Assembly: GCA_900444965.1 (NCBI GenBank)
Contig: UFRQ01000003.1
Location: forward strand, 1,612,001-1,676,000
Origin: [Actinobacillus] rossii
GTDB lineage: Bacteria > Pseudomonadota > Gammaproteobacteria > Enterobacterales > Pasteurellaceae
Length of the DNA stretch: 64,000 nt
Reading direction: 5' to 3'
Below the pieces are notes generated by a model. That model worked only from the letters and a program-made list of their open reading frames with translations. It was not told the DNA's origin and did not search any database. A program made the position numbers and the translations under genes. Shown piece by piece: positions 17,927-27,312 of the stretch (its first letter is position 1; each line of letters opens with the position of its first letter).

Positions 17927-19351
17927 ATGACTACATTAAATACAGCAAATAAAATTGTTCATCTCGGTTTCGGTGCTTTCCATCGTGCGCACCAATTACT
18001 TTATACCGCAGAGACGAATCAACAAGCTACGCAACAATGGCGTTATTATGAAGTGAATTTGCGTAATGATTCAGAAATCATTGAACAATTAAAAGCGCAA
18101 AATTACCAATTACATGTCTTGGAAAAAGGGGCCAAAAACAAACGTTTAAAAGAAGTGAAAGCGGTTATTGAATATGCTTATCACCCAGCATTAGATGGGA
18201 TTGATGCGATTTTAGAACGTATGGCGGATCCTGAAGTGGTGATTGTGTCTTTGACGGTCACAGAAAAAGGATATTGCTTGGATCCTGCCAGTGGCAAATT
18301 AGATTTAAATAATTGTGAGATTCAAGCTGATTTAAAAAATCCGACTGTTCCAGTTTCTGCGATCGGCTATATCGTAAGAGCATTACAATTACGTAAAGAA
18401 CGGGGAATTCCAGCGTTCTCCGTTATGTCCTGCGATAATTTAATGGAAAACGGATTTGTGGCGAAAAATGCAGTATTAGGATTTGCTAGCCATCTTGATC
18501 CGGCATTAGCTGATTGGATTGAACAAAATAGCTCGTTTCCTTGTACAATGGTGGATCGTATTGTACCTGCAATGACGGCCGACAGTTTACAGGAAGTTGC
18601 CGATGTTTTAGGTCAATCAGATCCTTGTGGAGTCGTTTGTGAAGAATACCGCCAATGGGTGATCGAGGATCATTTTGTTTCCGGTCGTCCTGAGTGGAAC
18701 TTGATTGGGGCAGAATTGGTAGAAGATGTTCGTCCGTTTGAAGAAATGAAATTACGTATGCTTAATGGTAGTCATTCTTTCTTAGCTTATCTGGGATATT
18801 TAGCAGGGTATGCACATATTTCTGATTGTATGCAGGATAAAAATTACCATACAGCCGCGTATCAACTGATGCTAAATGAGCAAGCGGTAACGCTTTGTAT
18901 GCCACAAGGCATTGATTTGACCCGTTATGCAAACCAATTAATTGAACGTTATGAAAATCCGAATATTAAACACCGCACTTGGCAGATTGCGATGGATGGT
19001 AGCCAAAAGCTTCCAATTCGTATGTTGGCCTCAATTCGTTACCATCTTGCTAAAGGTTCCTCATTTAAATTATTAGCATTGGGTGTTGCTGGTTGGGCAA
19101 GATATGTGAGCGGTGTTGATGAGCAAAATCAGCCTATTGATGTTAAAGATCCTATGGTAGAAAAATTTCAGCAAATATACGCTCAACATGGTTTAACATT
19201 GGCTGCATTAGATGAGTTATTAAACTTAGAGGCTATTTTCCCAAGCGAATTAACATCAAATGCTTTATTTGTCGAAGAAGTGAGAGCAGCGTTTACATCA
19301 TTGCTTCAGGTCGGTGCGAAACAAACGGTAGCAAATTACATTAATGCGTAA
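17927..19351 (+). CDS. uxuB: Fructuronate reductase / D-mannonate oxidoreductase
   Basis: 474 residues, a long-chain mannitol dehydrogenase family enzyme. The N-terminal Rossmann part begins with [14 protein letters not shown]. The family signature [13 protein letters not shown] and the catalytic region [16 protein letters not shown] are present. It reduces D-fructuronate to D-mannonate with NADH, between UxaC and UxuA. It lies 28 bases after dctM and 8 bases before uxaC, in the same operon. H. influenzae has a related enzyme in its uronate cluster. No damage seen. Confidence 0.92.
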   Translation: MTTLNTANKIVHLGFGAFHRAHQLLYTAETNQQATQQWRYYEVNLRNDSEIIEQLKAQNYQLHVLEKGAKNKRLKEVKAVIEYAYHPALDGIDAILERMADPEVVIVSLTVTEKGYCLDPASGKLDLNNCEIQADLKNPTVPVSAIGYIVRALQLRKERGIPAFSVMSCDNLMENGFVAKNAVLGFASHLDPALADWIEQNSSFPCTMVDRIVPAMTADSLQEVADVLGQSDPCGVVCEEYRQWVIEDHFVSGRPEWNLIGAELVEDVRPFEEMKLRMLNGSHSFLAYLGYLAGYAHISDCMQDKNYHTAAYQLMLNEQAVTLCMPQGIDLTRYANQLIERYENPNIKHRTWQIAMDGSQKLPIRMLASIRYHLAKGSSFKLLALGVAGWARYVSGVDEQNQPIDVKDPMVEKFQQIYAQHGLTLAALDELLNLEAIFPSELTSNALFVEEVRAAFTSLLQVGAKQTVANYINA

Positions 19352-19359
19352 GTGAGGAA

Positions 19360-20766
19360 ATGATGAAACAGTTTATGAATGAAGATTTTTTGTTATCCAC
19401 TGATACAGCTAAAACACTCTATCATGATTATGCCAAAATACAGCCGATTTTTGACTATCATTGTCATTTAAATCCAAGAGATATTGCAGAAAACCGTCAA
19501 TTCAAAGATTTAACTGAAATTTGGTTAGAGGGAGATCACTATAAATGGAGAGCAATGCGTTCAGCTGGTGTGCAAGAAGAGCTAATTACTGGTTCAGCTG
19601 ATAATTACAGTAAATATCTGGCTTTTGCTCACACTGTGCCTAAATGTATCGGTAATCCAATTTACCATTGGACGCATCTTGAATTACGTCGTCCTTTTGG
19701 GATTACTAATACATTATTTGGTCCGAATAATGCGGATAAAATCTGGCAGCAATGTAACGATATGTTGCAGCAACCTGAATTTTCCGCACGAGGCATAATG
19801 CAACAAATGAAGGTTGAGCTTGTTGGAACGACAGATGATCCTGTCGATTCATTGGAGTATCATCAAAAGATTGCACAGGATCCTTCTTTTAATATAGAAG
19901 TTGTTCCGAGTTGGCGTCCAGATCGCGCCTTTAAAATTGAGTTGCCATTATTCAATGAATATATTGCTACGCTTGAAAAAGTCAGCGATATAGAAATACG
20001 GACGTTTGATGGGTTGAAAAAAGCCTTAACAAAACGGTTGGATCATTTTGATCGAATGGGATGTAAATCAGCGGATCATGGCATGGAAATTGTCCGCTTC
20101 GCCCCAATTCCAGAAGACCGTGTATTAGATGCAATTTTACAGCAACGCTTAGATGGGCAAGTGCTTTATGAAGAGCAAATTGCACAATTTTCTACCGCAC
20201 TTTTGGTGTGGTTAGGGACGGAGTACCATAAACGTCATTGGGTGATGCAGATGCATATTGGGGCGATTCGTAATAATAATACCCGTATGTTTAAGTTATT
20301 GGGAGCGGATAGTGGGTTTGATTCTATCGGCGATCGTTTATTTGCAGAACCGTTGTCTCGTTTATTAGATACAATGGACCAAACCGATCAATTACCTAAA
20401 ACAATTTTATATTGTTTAAATCCACGTGATAATGAAGTACTAGGTTCAATGATCGGTAATTTCCAAACTGGTGGTATTTCGGGAAAAATCCAATTTGGAT
20501 CTGGTTGGTGGTTTAATGATCAAAAAGATGGGATGGAACGTCAATTACAACAGTTATCCCAACTTGGTTTATTGAGCCAATTTGTTGGTATGTTGACGGA
20601 TTCCCGTAGTTTCTTGTCTTATACGCGACATGAATATTTCCGTCGTATTTTATGTGAAATGCTAGGTAATTGGGTCGAGCAGGGGGAGGCCCCAAATGAT
20701 ATGGAATTACTTGGTGGCATGGTTAGCGATATTTGTTATACCAACGCGAAACGTTATTTTAAATAA
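19360..20766 (+). CDS. uxaC: Glucuronate isomerase
   Basis: 468 residues, as for E. coli UxaC (470). Family stretches include [89 protein letters not shown] and [21 protein letters not shown]. The HxH motif and following His/Asp residues of the amidohydrolase-like barrel are intact. It converts D-glucuronate to D-fructuronate, so free glucuronate from UidA can enter the pathway. Two ATG codons in tandem could start it; the first is used here. Confidence 0.96.
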   Translation: MMKQFMNEDFLLSTDTAKTLYHDYAKIQPIFDYHCHLNPRDIAENRQFKDLTEIWLEGDHYKWRAMRSAGVQEELITGSADNYSKYLAFAHTVPKCIGNPIYHWTHLELRRPFGITNTLFGPNNADKIWQQCNDMLQQPEFSARGIMQQMKVELVGTTDDPVDSLEYHQKIAQDPSFNIEVVPSWRPDRAFKIELPLFNEYIATLEKVSDIEIRTFDGLKKALTKRLDHFDRMGCKSADHGMEIVRFAPIPEDRVLDAILQQRLDGQVLYEEQIAQFSTALLVWLGTEYHKRHWVMQMHIGAIRNNNTRMFKLLGADSGFDSIGDRLFAEPLSRLLDTMDQTDQLPKTILYCLNPRDNEVLGSMIGNFQTGGISGKIQFGSGWWFNDQKDGMERQLQQLSQLGLLSQFVGMLTDSRSFLSYTRHEYFRRILCEMLGNWVEQGEAPNDMELLGGMVSDICYTNAKRYFK

Positions 20767-20783
20767 AACGACAGGATAATTGT

Positions 20784-21734
20784 ATGAAAAAAATTGCACT
20801 GATTGGCGAATGTATGATAGAGCTAAATGGTGAACCTTTCGGTAATATGTACCAGACTTATGGTGGAGATTCTTTAAATACAGCAACCTATTTAGCACGT
20901 ATTAGCCAATCGGAACAACTTGATGTGCATTATGTTTCTGTTTTGGGCGAGGATAAATTAAGTCAGAGAATGAGGGAGCATTGGCAGCAAGACGGCATCA
21001 AAACAGAATGGGTATTAACTGATACTGAACGTCAACCTGGTCTTTACTTAATCCAGCTGGATTCAGATGGTGAACGTACTTTTCTTTATTGGCGTAATCA
21101 ATCTGCTGCTCGTTATTTATTACAGCATGCAGATTACCCAAAGGTGTTTGAGCAATTAAAAAGTATGGACATGGTATATTTTAGTGGAATTAGTTTTGCA
21201 ATTTTACCGGAAAATGACCGCACTTTATTTATTGAGCAATTGCGTGAATTAAAACAATCAGGGGTAAAAATTGCTTTTGATAGTAATTTCCGCGTTAAAC
21301 TTTGGGATAATCTGGCGCAAGCTAGACAGTATTATGAAGCATTATTACCATTAATTGATATTGCGCTAGTCACTTTTGATGATGAAGCCTTATTATGGGG
21401 CGATAATGATGAGCAGGAAACGATCAACCGTTTACAATCTTTTGCTATTCCGCTTATCGTTGTTAAACAAGGCAAACAAGGGGCGGTTTTTTGCCAACAA
21501 GGACAACAAACTTTTGTGCCGACAACTCCGGTGGAACATGTAGTTGATACCACTTCGGCGGGTGATTCTTTTAACGCTGGCTTTTTACAAGGATATTTAT
21601 TGGGTAAAGACCTCATACGTTGTTGCCAACAAGGTAATCAATTAGCCGGTATTATTATTCAACACAAAGGGGCTATTATTGCACCGGAAGCGACTGCCAC
21701 ATTGCGTTGTCAATTTAATGATACACAGTCTTAA
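20784..21734 (+). CDS. kdgK: 2-Keto-3-deoxygluconate kinase
   Basis: 316 residues of the PfkB (ribokinase) fold. The N-terminal IALIGECMIELNG, the middle VYFSGISFAILPENDRT and FDSNFRVKLW, and the C-terminal signature DTTSAGDSFNAGFLQGYL with its catalytic Asp fit KdgK. It phosphorylates 2-keto-3-deoxygluconate to KDPG for Eda. It lies 17 bases after uxaC and 24 before eda. Confidence 0.94.
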   Translation: MKKIALIGECMIELNGEPFGNMYQTYGGDSLNTATYLARISQSEQLDVHYVSVLGEDKLSQRMREHWQQDGIKTEWVLTDTERQPGLYLIQLDSDGERTFLYWRNQSAARYLLQHADYPKVFEQLKSMDMVYFSGISFAILPENDRTLFIEQLRELKQSGVKIAFDSNFRVKLWDNLAQARQYYEALLPLIDIALVTFDDEALLWGDNDEQETINRLQSFAIPLIVVKQGKQGAVFCQQGQQTFVPTTPVEHVVDTTSAGDSFNAGFLQGYLLGKDLIRCCQQGNQLAGIIIQHKGAIIAPEATATLRCQFNDTQS

Positions 21735-21758
21735 TTAATATGGATTACAGAGGAAAAA

Positions 21759-22400
21759 ATGAGTTATACAACAGAACAAATTGTAAAAAAATTAGCGGAA
21801 TTAAAAGTAATTCCGGTGATTGCTTTAGATAAAGCAGAAGATATTTTGCCTTTAGCAAAAACATTAGCCGATAACGGTTTGCCGGTGTTAGAAATTACGT
21901 TTCGTTCCGCTGCTGCTGAGCAGGCTATCCGATTAGCCCGTCAACATTATCCTGATATTTTGATTGCTGCCGGTACAGTTTTAACCACAGAGCAATTATT
22001 TGCCGCTAAAAATGCTGGTGCAGATTGTATTGTGACGCCAGGATTTAATCCGAAAATTGTACAACTTTGTCAAGATTTAGCGTTGCCAGTTATGCCGGGC
22101 GTAAATAACCCGATGTCTATTGAGGCAGCACTTGAAATGGAAATTAATGCTGTTAAGTTCTTTCCAGCAGAGGCAAGTGGCGGGGTAAAAATGATCAAAG
22201 CATTATTAGGTCCTTATGGCGATCTGAATATTATGCCGACCGGAGGTGTCAATATAAATAATATTAAGGATTATCTTGCTATTCCGAATGTTGTTGCTTG
22301 CGGAGGATCATGGTTTGTAGAAAAATCGTTGATCAATGGTCAGAAATGGAATGAAATCGGACAGTTAGTTCAAGAAGCGGTAAGCTTAGTTCAGAAATAA
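21759..22400 (+). CDS. eda: KDPG / KHG aldolase
   Basis: 213 residues, typical for Eda. The catalytic Glu lies in LEITFRS, the strand IAAGTVLTTEQ follows, and the Schiff-base lysine is in AVKFFPAEASGG. GPYGDLNIMPTGGV provides phosphate binding. It cleaves KDPG to pyruvate and glyceraldehyde 3-phosphate, the common last step for uronates and gluconate. It is the last gene of the dctQM operon. No clear terminator follows. Confidence 0.95.
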   Translation: MSYTTEQIVKKLAELKVIPVIALDKAEDILPLAKTLADNGLPVLEITFRSAAAEQAIRLARQHYPDILIAAGTVLTTEQLFAAKNAGADCIVTPGFNPKIVQLCQDLALPVMPGVNNPMSIEAALEMEINAVKFFPAEASGGVKMIKALLGPYGDLNIMPTGGVNINNIKDYLAIPNVVACGGSWFVEKSLINGQKWNEIGQLVQEAVSLVQK

Positions 22401-22584
22401 TAAGAGATTATCTTTTTAGGTACTATTGTTTGATAATTGGTGTAATTGGAATATTAATGGTGTTCTAATTGCACCAAAAATATTTTACACGCTGATTTTC
22501 ATCATAATTACTTATATTTGTAGTGATAAACTAACTTGGTACTAATCATTGACGATGACTTAGTATCAACGGAGTACTAATAAA
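22401..22584. promoter_or_regulatory. Promoter region of the GntP-family gene
   Basis: 184 AT-rich bases. Several inverted pieces (TAATTGGTG near 22437, AATTGCACCAAA near 22467, ACTTGGTACTAAT near 22533) resemble UxuR-type half sites, but none makes a full operator. A GGAG sits about 10 bases before the ATG. Confidence 0.35.
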
Positions 22585-23922
22585 ATGTTTTTTTCAACTA
22601 TATCTCCCCTCATATGGGTTCTTATTGGTATTTTTCTTCTCATTTTCTTAATTGTTAAAGTTAAATTACATAGTTTTGTCGCATTGCTAATTTCTGCCCT
22701 TTTTATTGCGTTAACAGAAGGTATGCCGATAGAAAAAATTGCTTCGACCATTAGTGCCGGCGTTGGTGGGATATTGTCAGCGTTAGCTTTGATCGTTGTT
22801 ATTGGAGCAATTATCGGCAAACTTATGACAGAGTCAGGCGCATCTCAGCAAATTGCCGATACCATAGTCTCATCTATGGGGGGAAAAATGTTACCGTTTG
22901 CTTTATTAATTATTGGCACCCTCTTTGGCATGGCAATGTTTTATGAAGTTGCTTTTTTAATTATTATCCCTTTGGTATTAAGTATTGCAAAAGAAGCTAA
23001 TATTCACTATATGAAATTAGTTATTCCTGCAATTGCTGGTGCGACTATGGGACATAGTATTTTTCCTCCGCAACCTGGTCCTATGGCATTGGTATCCGCA
23101 TTTAATGCCGATATGTCACAAGTTTATGTATTAGGTTTTATTGTGGTTATTCCGACAATTATTGCCTCAGGCGTTTTGGTTCAACGGTTTATTCCAGGAC
23201 TTGAGCAAATGCCATTGGGCGATGTCATGAAACCGGCAAATAGGTTACCTAAAGCGAAATTACCCTCATTTGGTATAAGCATTTTAGTTCCTTTATTGCC
23301 AGCAATAATTATAATCATCTCTTCCTTAGTGAAAAATTTATGTTCTAATACAGACACGCTTTATCAAATCTTTAGTTTCTTTGGTAGTGCAGAGATCAGT
23401 ATGCTGATCACCTTGCTGGCAGCGATCTATTTTTTTGGTTACAAGCAGGAGTTATCAGGAGAGGAGATCTCAAATCATTTAAGTGACGCTATAAGAGCCA
23501 TTTCGAATGTGATTATTGTAATTGCAGCGGGTGGAGTAATGAAAGAAGTCATTATTGAAGCTAATGTAGGACAAGAGATCGTTAGGCTCATTGGTAATCT
23601 ATCTATTTCCCCGCTTATCTTAGGCTGGCTAATTACCGTTTTGATTCGCTTAATGACGGGACAAGGTGCTGTATCAGCAATTACAGCCGCAGGAATTGTT
23701 GCTCCTATGGTAGAAGCTTTTGATGTTAATCCGGTGTTAATGATGCTTGCTTGTGCAACGGGGAGTAATACCACGACATTAATGTGGGATGCTGGCTTTT
23801 TGTTATATCAGCAGTCTTTTGGGATCTCAATTAAAGACACAATTAAAACTTGGGGCGTATTGGAGGCTGTAAACTCTGTAGTCGGGTTAATTATTGTTTT
23901 ATTATTAAGTCTTATACTCTAA
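22585..23922 (+). CDS. GntP-family gluconate/sugar-acid permease
   Basis: 445 residues with about 12-14 membrane helices. GntP-family marks are FLIVKVKLHSFVALLISALF, IGKLMTESGASQQIADT, IPAIAGATMGHSIFPPQPGPMAL and ATGSNTTTLMWDAGF. Proteins of this family carry gluconate or related acids with protons. Next to kdgK and eda it may import gluconate, KDG or another sugar acid. If gluconate was intended, the matching edd gene is present only as a fragment at 27313-27779. Exact substrate cannot be read from sequence. Confidence 0.88.
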   Translation: MFFSTISPLIWVLIGIFLLIFLIVKVKLHSFVALLISALFIALTEGMPIEKIASTISAGVGGILSALALIVVIGAIIGKLMTESGASQQIADTIVSSMGGKMLPFALLIIGTLFGMAMFYEVAFLIIIPLVLSIAKEANIHYMKLVIPAIAGATMGHSIFPPQPGPMALVSAFNADMSQVYVLGFIVVIPTIIASGVLVQRFIPGLEQMPLGDVMKPANRLPKAKLPSFGISILVPLLPAIIIIISSLVKNLCSNTDTLYQIFSFFGSAEISMLITLLAAIYFFGYKQELSGEEISNHLSDAIRAISNVIIVIAAGGVMKEVIIEANVGQEIVRLIGNLSISPLILGWLITVLIRLMTGQGAVSAITAAGIVAPMVEAFDVNPVLMMLACATGSNTTTLMWDAGFLLYQQSFGISIKDTIKTWGVLEAVNSVVGLIIVLLLSLIL

Positions 23923-23970
23923 TGAGAATTGATGACTAAAACCGATTTAATAAAGGAAATGAGTTCATAT

Positions 23971-24414
23971 TTATAAATGTAATGCCATGACTATTGCATT
24001 TTCCCGTTTACCGTCTTTTGTTGGATAGTAATTTTTACGAATATCGACTAGATTAAATCCCTTGTTAAGGTAGAGATTTTGCGCGGTTAAATTGGATTCT
24101 CGAACTTCCAACCAAAGCGTAGCAATGCCTTTAGTTTGAAGTTGGTTAATTAGCTCTCTCAATAATCGGCTTCCCAAGCCTTGACCTTGAAACGAAGGAT
24201 GAATGGCGAGGTTAAATAAGGTTGCCTCATCTAATACCGTTTGACAGATAGCAAAACCGATAATCTGATTTTGTCGCTGAAGTTTTAAATTAAGATAGCG
24301 TTCGCCTTGGTTATTTTTTAACGTTCCTAAGGACCAAGGAACGCTATGAGCCACTTGCTCTATGGCATAAAGTTGCTCGAAATCTTGGGAGGCGATAAAA
24401 GAGATGCTGTACAT
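23971..24414 (-). CDS. rimI: Ribosomal protein S18 alanine N-acetyltransferase
   Basis: 147 residues from the ATG at 24412-24414 (MYSISFIASQDFEQLYAIE). The longer frame starting at 24522 would overlap holD and adds non-family sequence. The GNAT fold is clear: ATLFNLAIHPSFQGQGLGSRLLRELI gives the acetyl-CoA loop Q-x-x-G-x-G, and RESNLTAQNLYLNKGF is typical of RimI. It acetylates the N-terminus of S18. It follows holD by two bases; the holD-rimI pair with divergent rsmC is also seen in H. influenzae. Confidence 0.92.
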   Translation of the reverse strand: MYSISFIASQDFEQLYAIEQVAHSVPWSLGTLKNNQGERYLNLKLQRQNQIIGFAICQTVLDEATLFNLAIHPSFQGQGLGSRLLRELINQLQTKGIATLWLEVRESNLTAQNLYLNKGFNLVDIRKNYYPTKDGKRENAIVMALHL

Positions 24415-24416
24415 AA

Positions 24417-24824
24417 TCAGTGACTTTTTTGCAGTTGTTGCCATAATTGGCGTTTTGCTTGTGGCGATTGGCGGAGGGTTTGCCATGCCGGCGATTGCCA
24501 TTGATGCAGCACTTGTGGGCATTGGCTTAAAGTGCGGTCGATTTTTTCTTGATTATCGCTCAATAACCAATAATCGACGTGGTGTTGTAAATTTAAATGG
24601 GGAACAAAGTCAAAATCAATGCGTAGACAATCGCTGATTTGCAGATTTAGGCTGTGCAAAATATCGCTTAGCAGTGGCTGCGGCGTGATTTCCTGTTCGG
24701 CAATAATAATCAAACGAATATGTGTCGCTACCGGCATATTGATGATCCCTTTTAGGATGTCGGGACGCTGCAATTGCCACTGGCAAATGTGCATTTGTTG
24801 TAGGAGTAAATCTCGTCTGTTCAT
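24417..24824 (-). CDS. holD: DNA polymerase III psi subunit
   Basis: 135 residues from the start MNRRDLLLQQMHICQWQL, the exact beginning expected for Pasteurellaceae HolD. The longer frame to 24866 adds 14 residues and is rejected. Family features are QRPDILKGIINMPVATHIRLIIIAE, a central DYWLLSDNQEKIDRTL and the C-terminal QAKRQLWQQLQ. Psi links the clamp loader to chi and SSB. It is divergent from rsmC with a 62-base gap and two bases upstream of rimI. Confidence 0.9.
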   Translation of the reverse strand: MNRRDLLLQQMHICQWQLQRPDILKGIINMPVATHIRLIIIAEQEITPQPLLSDILHSLNLQISDCLRIDFDFVPHLNLQHHVDYWLLSDNQEKIDRTLSQCPQVLHQWQSPAWQTLRQSPQAKRQLWQQLQKSH

Positions 24825-24886
24825 TGCGTTGCAGTTTTCGTTTATAATGCGCCTAATTTTAACCAATATTGAATAGGATTAATAGC

Positions 24887-25018
24887 GTGATTTCTGTTGA
24901 AAGCCAAGTTCTGCAACGTCATTTAGCATTTTTTGAGGGCAAATCGGTCTTCTTTGCCGGCGGGATCCGTGATGATTTTCCGTCGCAATTGACGCAGGCG
25001 CGAGAGGTTTCTGTGTGG
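24887..25018 (+). pseudogene. rsmC: 16S rRNA G1207 methyltransferase, only the first 44 codons
   Basis: A GTG start gives MISVESQVLQRHLAFFEGKS and goes on to the FFAGGIRDDF strand, matching the N-terminus of H. influenzae RsmC. After codon 44 (ending VSVW) an IS481-type element begins at 25019. The other roughly 285 residues, with the SAM-binding domain, do not appear on the far side of the IS or anywhere in this window. The gene is therefore dead here, and the IS junction is a rearrangement point rather than a simple insertion. Confidence 0.88.
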
Positions 25019-26219
25019 TGTAGAAGATCAGACTTGATCTGACAAATCATTATAAAAATGAGAGTTTCCCGTTTAGAATATGAGTGTCTAAAATTAAATC
25101 TAAACAAAAAAGGAAACTCTCATGTTTTATTCTAACAATCCGCTCATTAAACACAAGACCGGTTTACTCAATTTAGCAGAAGAACTTGGAAACATTTCTC
25201 AAGCTTGCAAAGCGATGGGGATGAGCCGAGATACATTCTATCGCTATCAACAAGCCGTAGAGCAAGGCGGTGTTGAAGCATTACTTAATCAAACTCGTCG
25301 GGTACCGAATATCAAAAATAGAGTAGACGAGCACATTGAGCAAGCTGTTGTAAAATTTGCCCTAGATTTTCCAGCTTACGGACAAGTTCGAGTGAGTAAC
25401 GAACTTCGCAAGCAAGGTGTTTTTGTTTCAGCCGGTGGTGTTCGTTCCATTTGGCTACGTCATAATCTTGCTAACTTTAAACAGCGTTTAAATGCACTAG
25501 AGAAAGAAGTAGCTGAGAAAGGCATTATTCTAAATGAAAGTCAAGTCCAAGCCTTGGAACGTAAGAAAGAGGATGATATATCGAGTGGAGAAATTGAAAC
25601 CGCTCATCCGGGCTATTTAGGTTCACAAGATACCTTTTATGTAGGTAATTTAAAAGGTGTTGGACGCATTTATCAGCAAACATTTGTTGATACTTATAGC
25701 AAGGTTGCTTTTGCAAAGCTCTACACAATGAAAACCGCAATTGCCGCTGCAGATATGCTCAATGATAAAGTCCTGCCGTTCTTTGAAGCCCAAGGATTAC
25801 CGATGTTGCGTATTCTCACCGACCGTGGCAGTGAATATTGTGGCAAAGTGGAAAATCACGATTATGAGCTTTATTTAGCGATAAATGACATAGAGCATAC
25901 TAAAACGAAAGTGAAGCATCCACAGACGAATGGTATCTGTGAACGTTTTCATAAGACTATCTTACAAGAATTTTACCAAGTCGCATTTAGGAAGAAAATA
26001 TATACGGATTTAGCGACATTACAAGCTGATTTAGATGAGTGGTTAATGTATTATAATCACCATCGAACACATCAAGGAAAAATGTGCTGTGGCAGAACTC
26101 CGATGGCAACATTACTTGATGGAAAAGGGATTTGGGCAGAAAAGAATTTAAGCTCAAATTAATCTGACAGACACGGTAATTCTAAACGGGGACTGTCAGA
26201 TTAGGTTTGATCTTCTACA
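25019..26219 (+). mobile_element. IS481-type insertion sequence, copy A
   Basis: 1201 bases bounded by imperfect 26-bp inverted repeats. The left end reads TGTAGAAGATCAGACTTGAT, the right end inverted reads TGTAGAAGATCAAACCTAAT, with 3 mismatches over 26. One transposase gene occupies most of it. The flanks (CTGTGTGG in rsmC, AATAATAAG on the right) share no target duplication, so this copy has recombined since insertion. Confidence 0.93.
25122..26162 (+). CDS. IS481-family transposase (copy A)
   Basis: 346 residues: an N-terminal helix-turn-helix (about 15-60, ELGNISQACKAMGMSRDTFY), a linker, and an integrase-core domain with the DDE triad D170 (SQDTFYVG), D234 (LTDRGSEY) and E274 (NGICERFH). 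It catalyses cut or copy transposition of the element. The frame is intact and nearly identical to copies B, D and E, pointing to recent spread. Confidence 0.93.
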   Translation: MFYSNNPLIKHKTGLLNLAEELGNISQACKAMGMSRDTFYRYQQAVEQGGVEALLNQTRRVPNIKNRVDEHIEQAVVKFALDFPAYGQVRVSNELRKQGVFVSAGGVRSIWLRHNLANFKQRLNALEKEVAEKGIILNESQVQALERKKEDDISSGEIETAHPGYLGSQDTFYVGNLKGVGRIYQQTFVDTYSKVAFAKLYTMKTAIAAADMLNDKVLPFFEAQGLPMLRILTDRGSEYCGKVENHDYELYLAINDIEHTKTKVKHPQTNGICERFHKTILQEFYQVAFRKKIYTDLATLQADLDEWLMYYNHHRTHQGKMCCGRTPMATLLDGKGIWAEKNLSSN

Positions 26220-26229
26220 AATAATAAGA

Positions 26230-26463
26230 CTACTCATGTATTTCTCCTTTTATTATATAATTACGTTGTTTTAACATCTTTGTTATAAACTCATCTATTT
26301 CACTTTCTAAATAGCCTACAGAGTTAATACCTAGATTTATTGGTTTTGGAAAGTCAGGTTTATATCTATTTTTTGACTTTTTATTTTGCCAGTCATAAAA
26401 AGTACTTTTTGATATTCCTAATTTACTAATAACTTATTTAGGTCTTAATATTCTTATAGTCAT
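26230..26463 (-). pseudogene. AlpA-family prophage regulator with an in-frame stop
   Basis: Reading leftward from ATG at 26461-26463 gives MTIRILRPK, a TAA stop at codon 10, then VISKLGISKSTFYDWQNKKS, FPKPINLG and SVGYLESEIDEF to codon 77. The pattern RPKxVxxKLGISKSTFYDW...FPKPIxLG...VxYxExEIDxW is that of small MerR-like AlpA activators, which drive excision genes in P4-type islands and phage satellites. The stop probably replaced a Glu or Gln codon. A restart downstream could give a shorter protein lacking the first strand. It lies 10 bases from IS copy A. Confidence 0.78.
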
Positions 26464-27230
26464 AAAGATTCTCCATTGAATATAATTGAAATCACTTGTT
26501 CTTGGTTGAACTATTAAATAGCTTATCTTTATTTTTTATAAAGATCAACTTTTAAAATTTCTAACTATTTGATATAAAAGGAATTAAATATTCTTTATGT
26601 GCTATTAAAAGACCTGTAAATGTTCTTATTTGTTATTAAAAGGTCTAAAAAAGTTTTTTATAAACTTTTAAAGTATATTAAAATGCTTTTTATATACTAT
26701 TTAAAATCATTTTTGATTCTTTTTAGTTTATTTTATGTTATGATTAGATGTATTTAAAATAAGAACCGAACATATCTTTTTGATTTTATTAATTAATATT
26801 TGATTTAATTGTTCAAAGAGAATTTTCTTTATGATTTAGTGTGAGAATAGAGCCTTTTTCCGAAAGAATAATTTATTAAGAAAGTTTGTTTGCTTGTTTT
26901 TTGAACGATTTATTGTTAAATAGTTAAGGTTTTTATTCTTTTTGTTAGCATTTAGCACGATTATGATTACGTTTTTGAGTGAAATATAGTCTGTTATCAT
27001 TGAATAGTCTGAGTCAATATGAAACTAGGAATTTCATTAACAAGATCAACTTATGATGTATATGTATTTTAAATGCATATTCGTTAAAAAATATGTGATT
27101 CGTATAGAGTAGATGCATTAAACAGATTCTGATCCGCAAGATTTGTATATTTATATGTAATCATCTATTCTTCTTGGAAGACATCTGTAATGGTGTATCC
27201 CTAACTTTAACAACATTCTAGGGCAGTAAA
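26464..27230. other. AT-rich region without supported genes
   Basis: About 770 bases, strikingly AT-rich, with frequent stops in all frames. There are loose direct repeats such as TATTAAAAGACCT / TATTAAAAGGTCT (about 26605-26645). It looks like the control and end region of a small integrated element. Confidence 0.5.
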
Positions 27231-27236
27231 TTTTTT

Positions 27237-27257
27237 GGTACCTAATTTGGTACCTAA
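27237..27257. repeat. Arm-type repeat pair GGTACCTAA
   Basis: GGTACCTAA at 27237-27245 and 27249-27257, spaced 12 bases and each followed by TT. This mirrors the TTAAGTACCTAA pair, also spaced 12, that precedes the integrase at 6057. It marks the end region of an element about 60-70 bases before the edd remnant. Confidence 0.55.
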
Positions 27258-27312
27258 TTGAATTTCTGAATTCAATAAAACTCTTATATAACAAGGGATT
27301 TGGGCTTGTAAT

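Noticed and set aside
25525..25740. 71-residue antisense frame recurring in the IS copies
   Set aside because: It is the reverse-strand shadow of the conserved transposase coding sequence and has no ribosome site or independent features.
26464..27230. Possible tRNA or CRISPR array in the AT-rich region
   Set aside because: No cloverleaf and no regularly spaced repeats; only loose AT-rich similarity.
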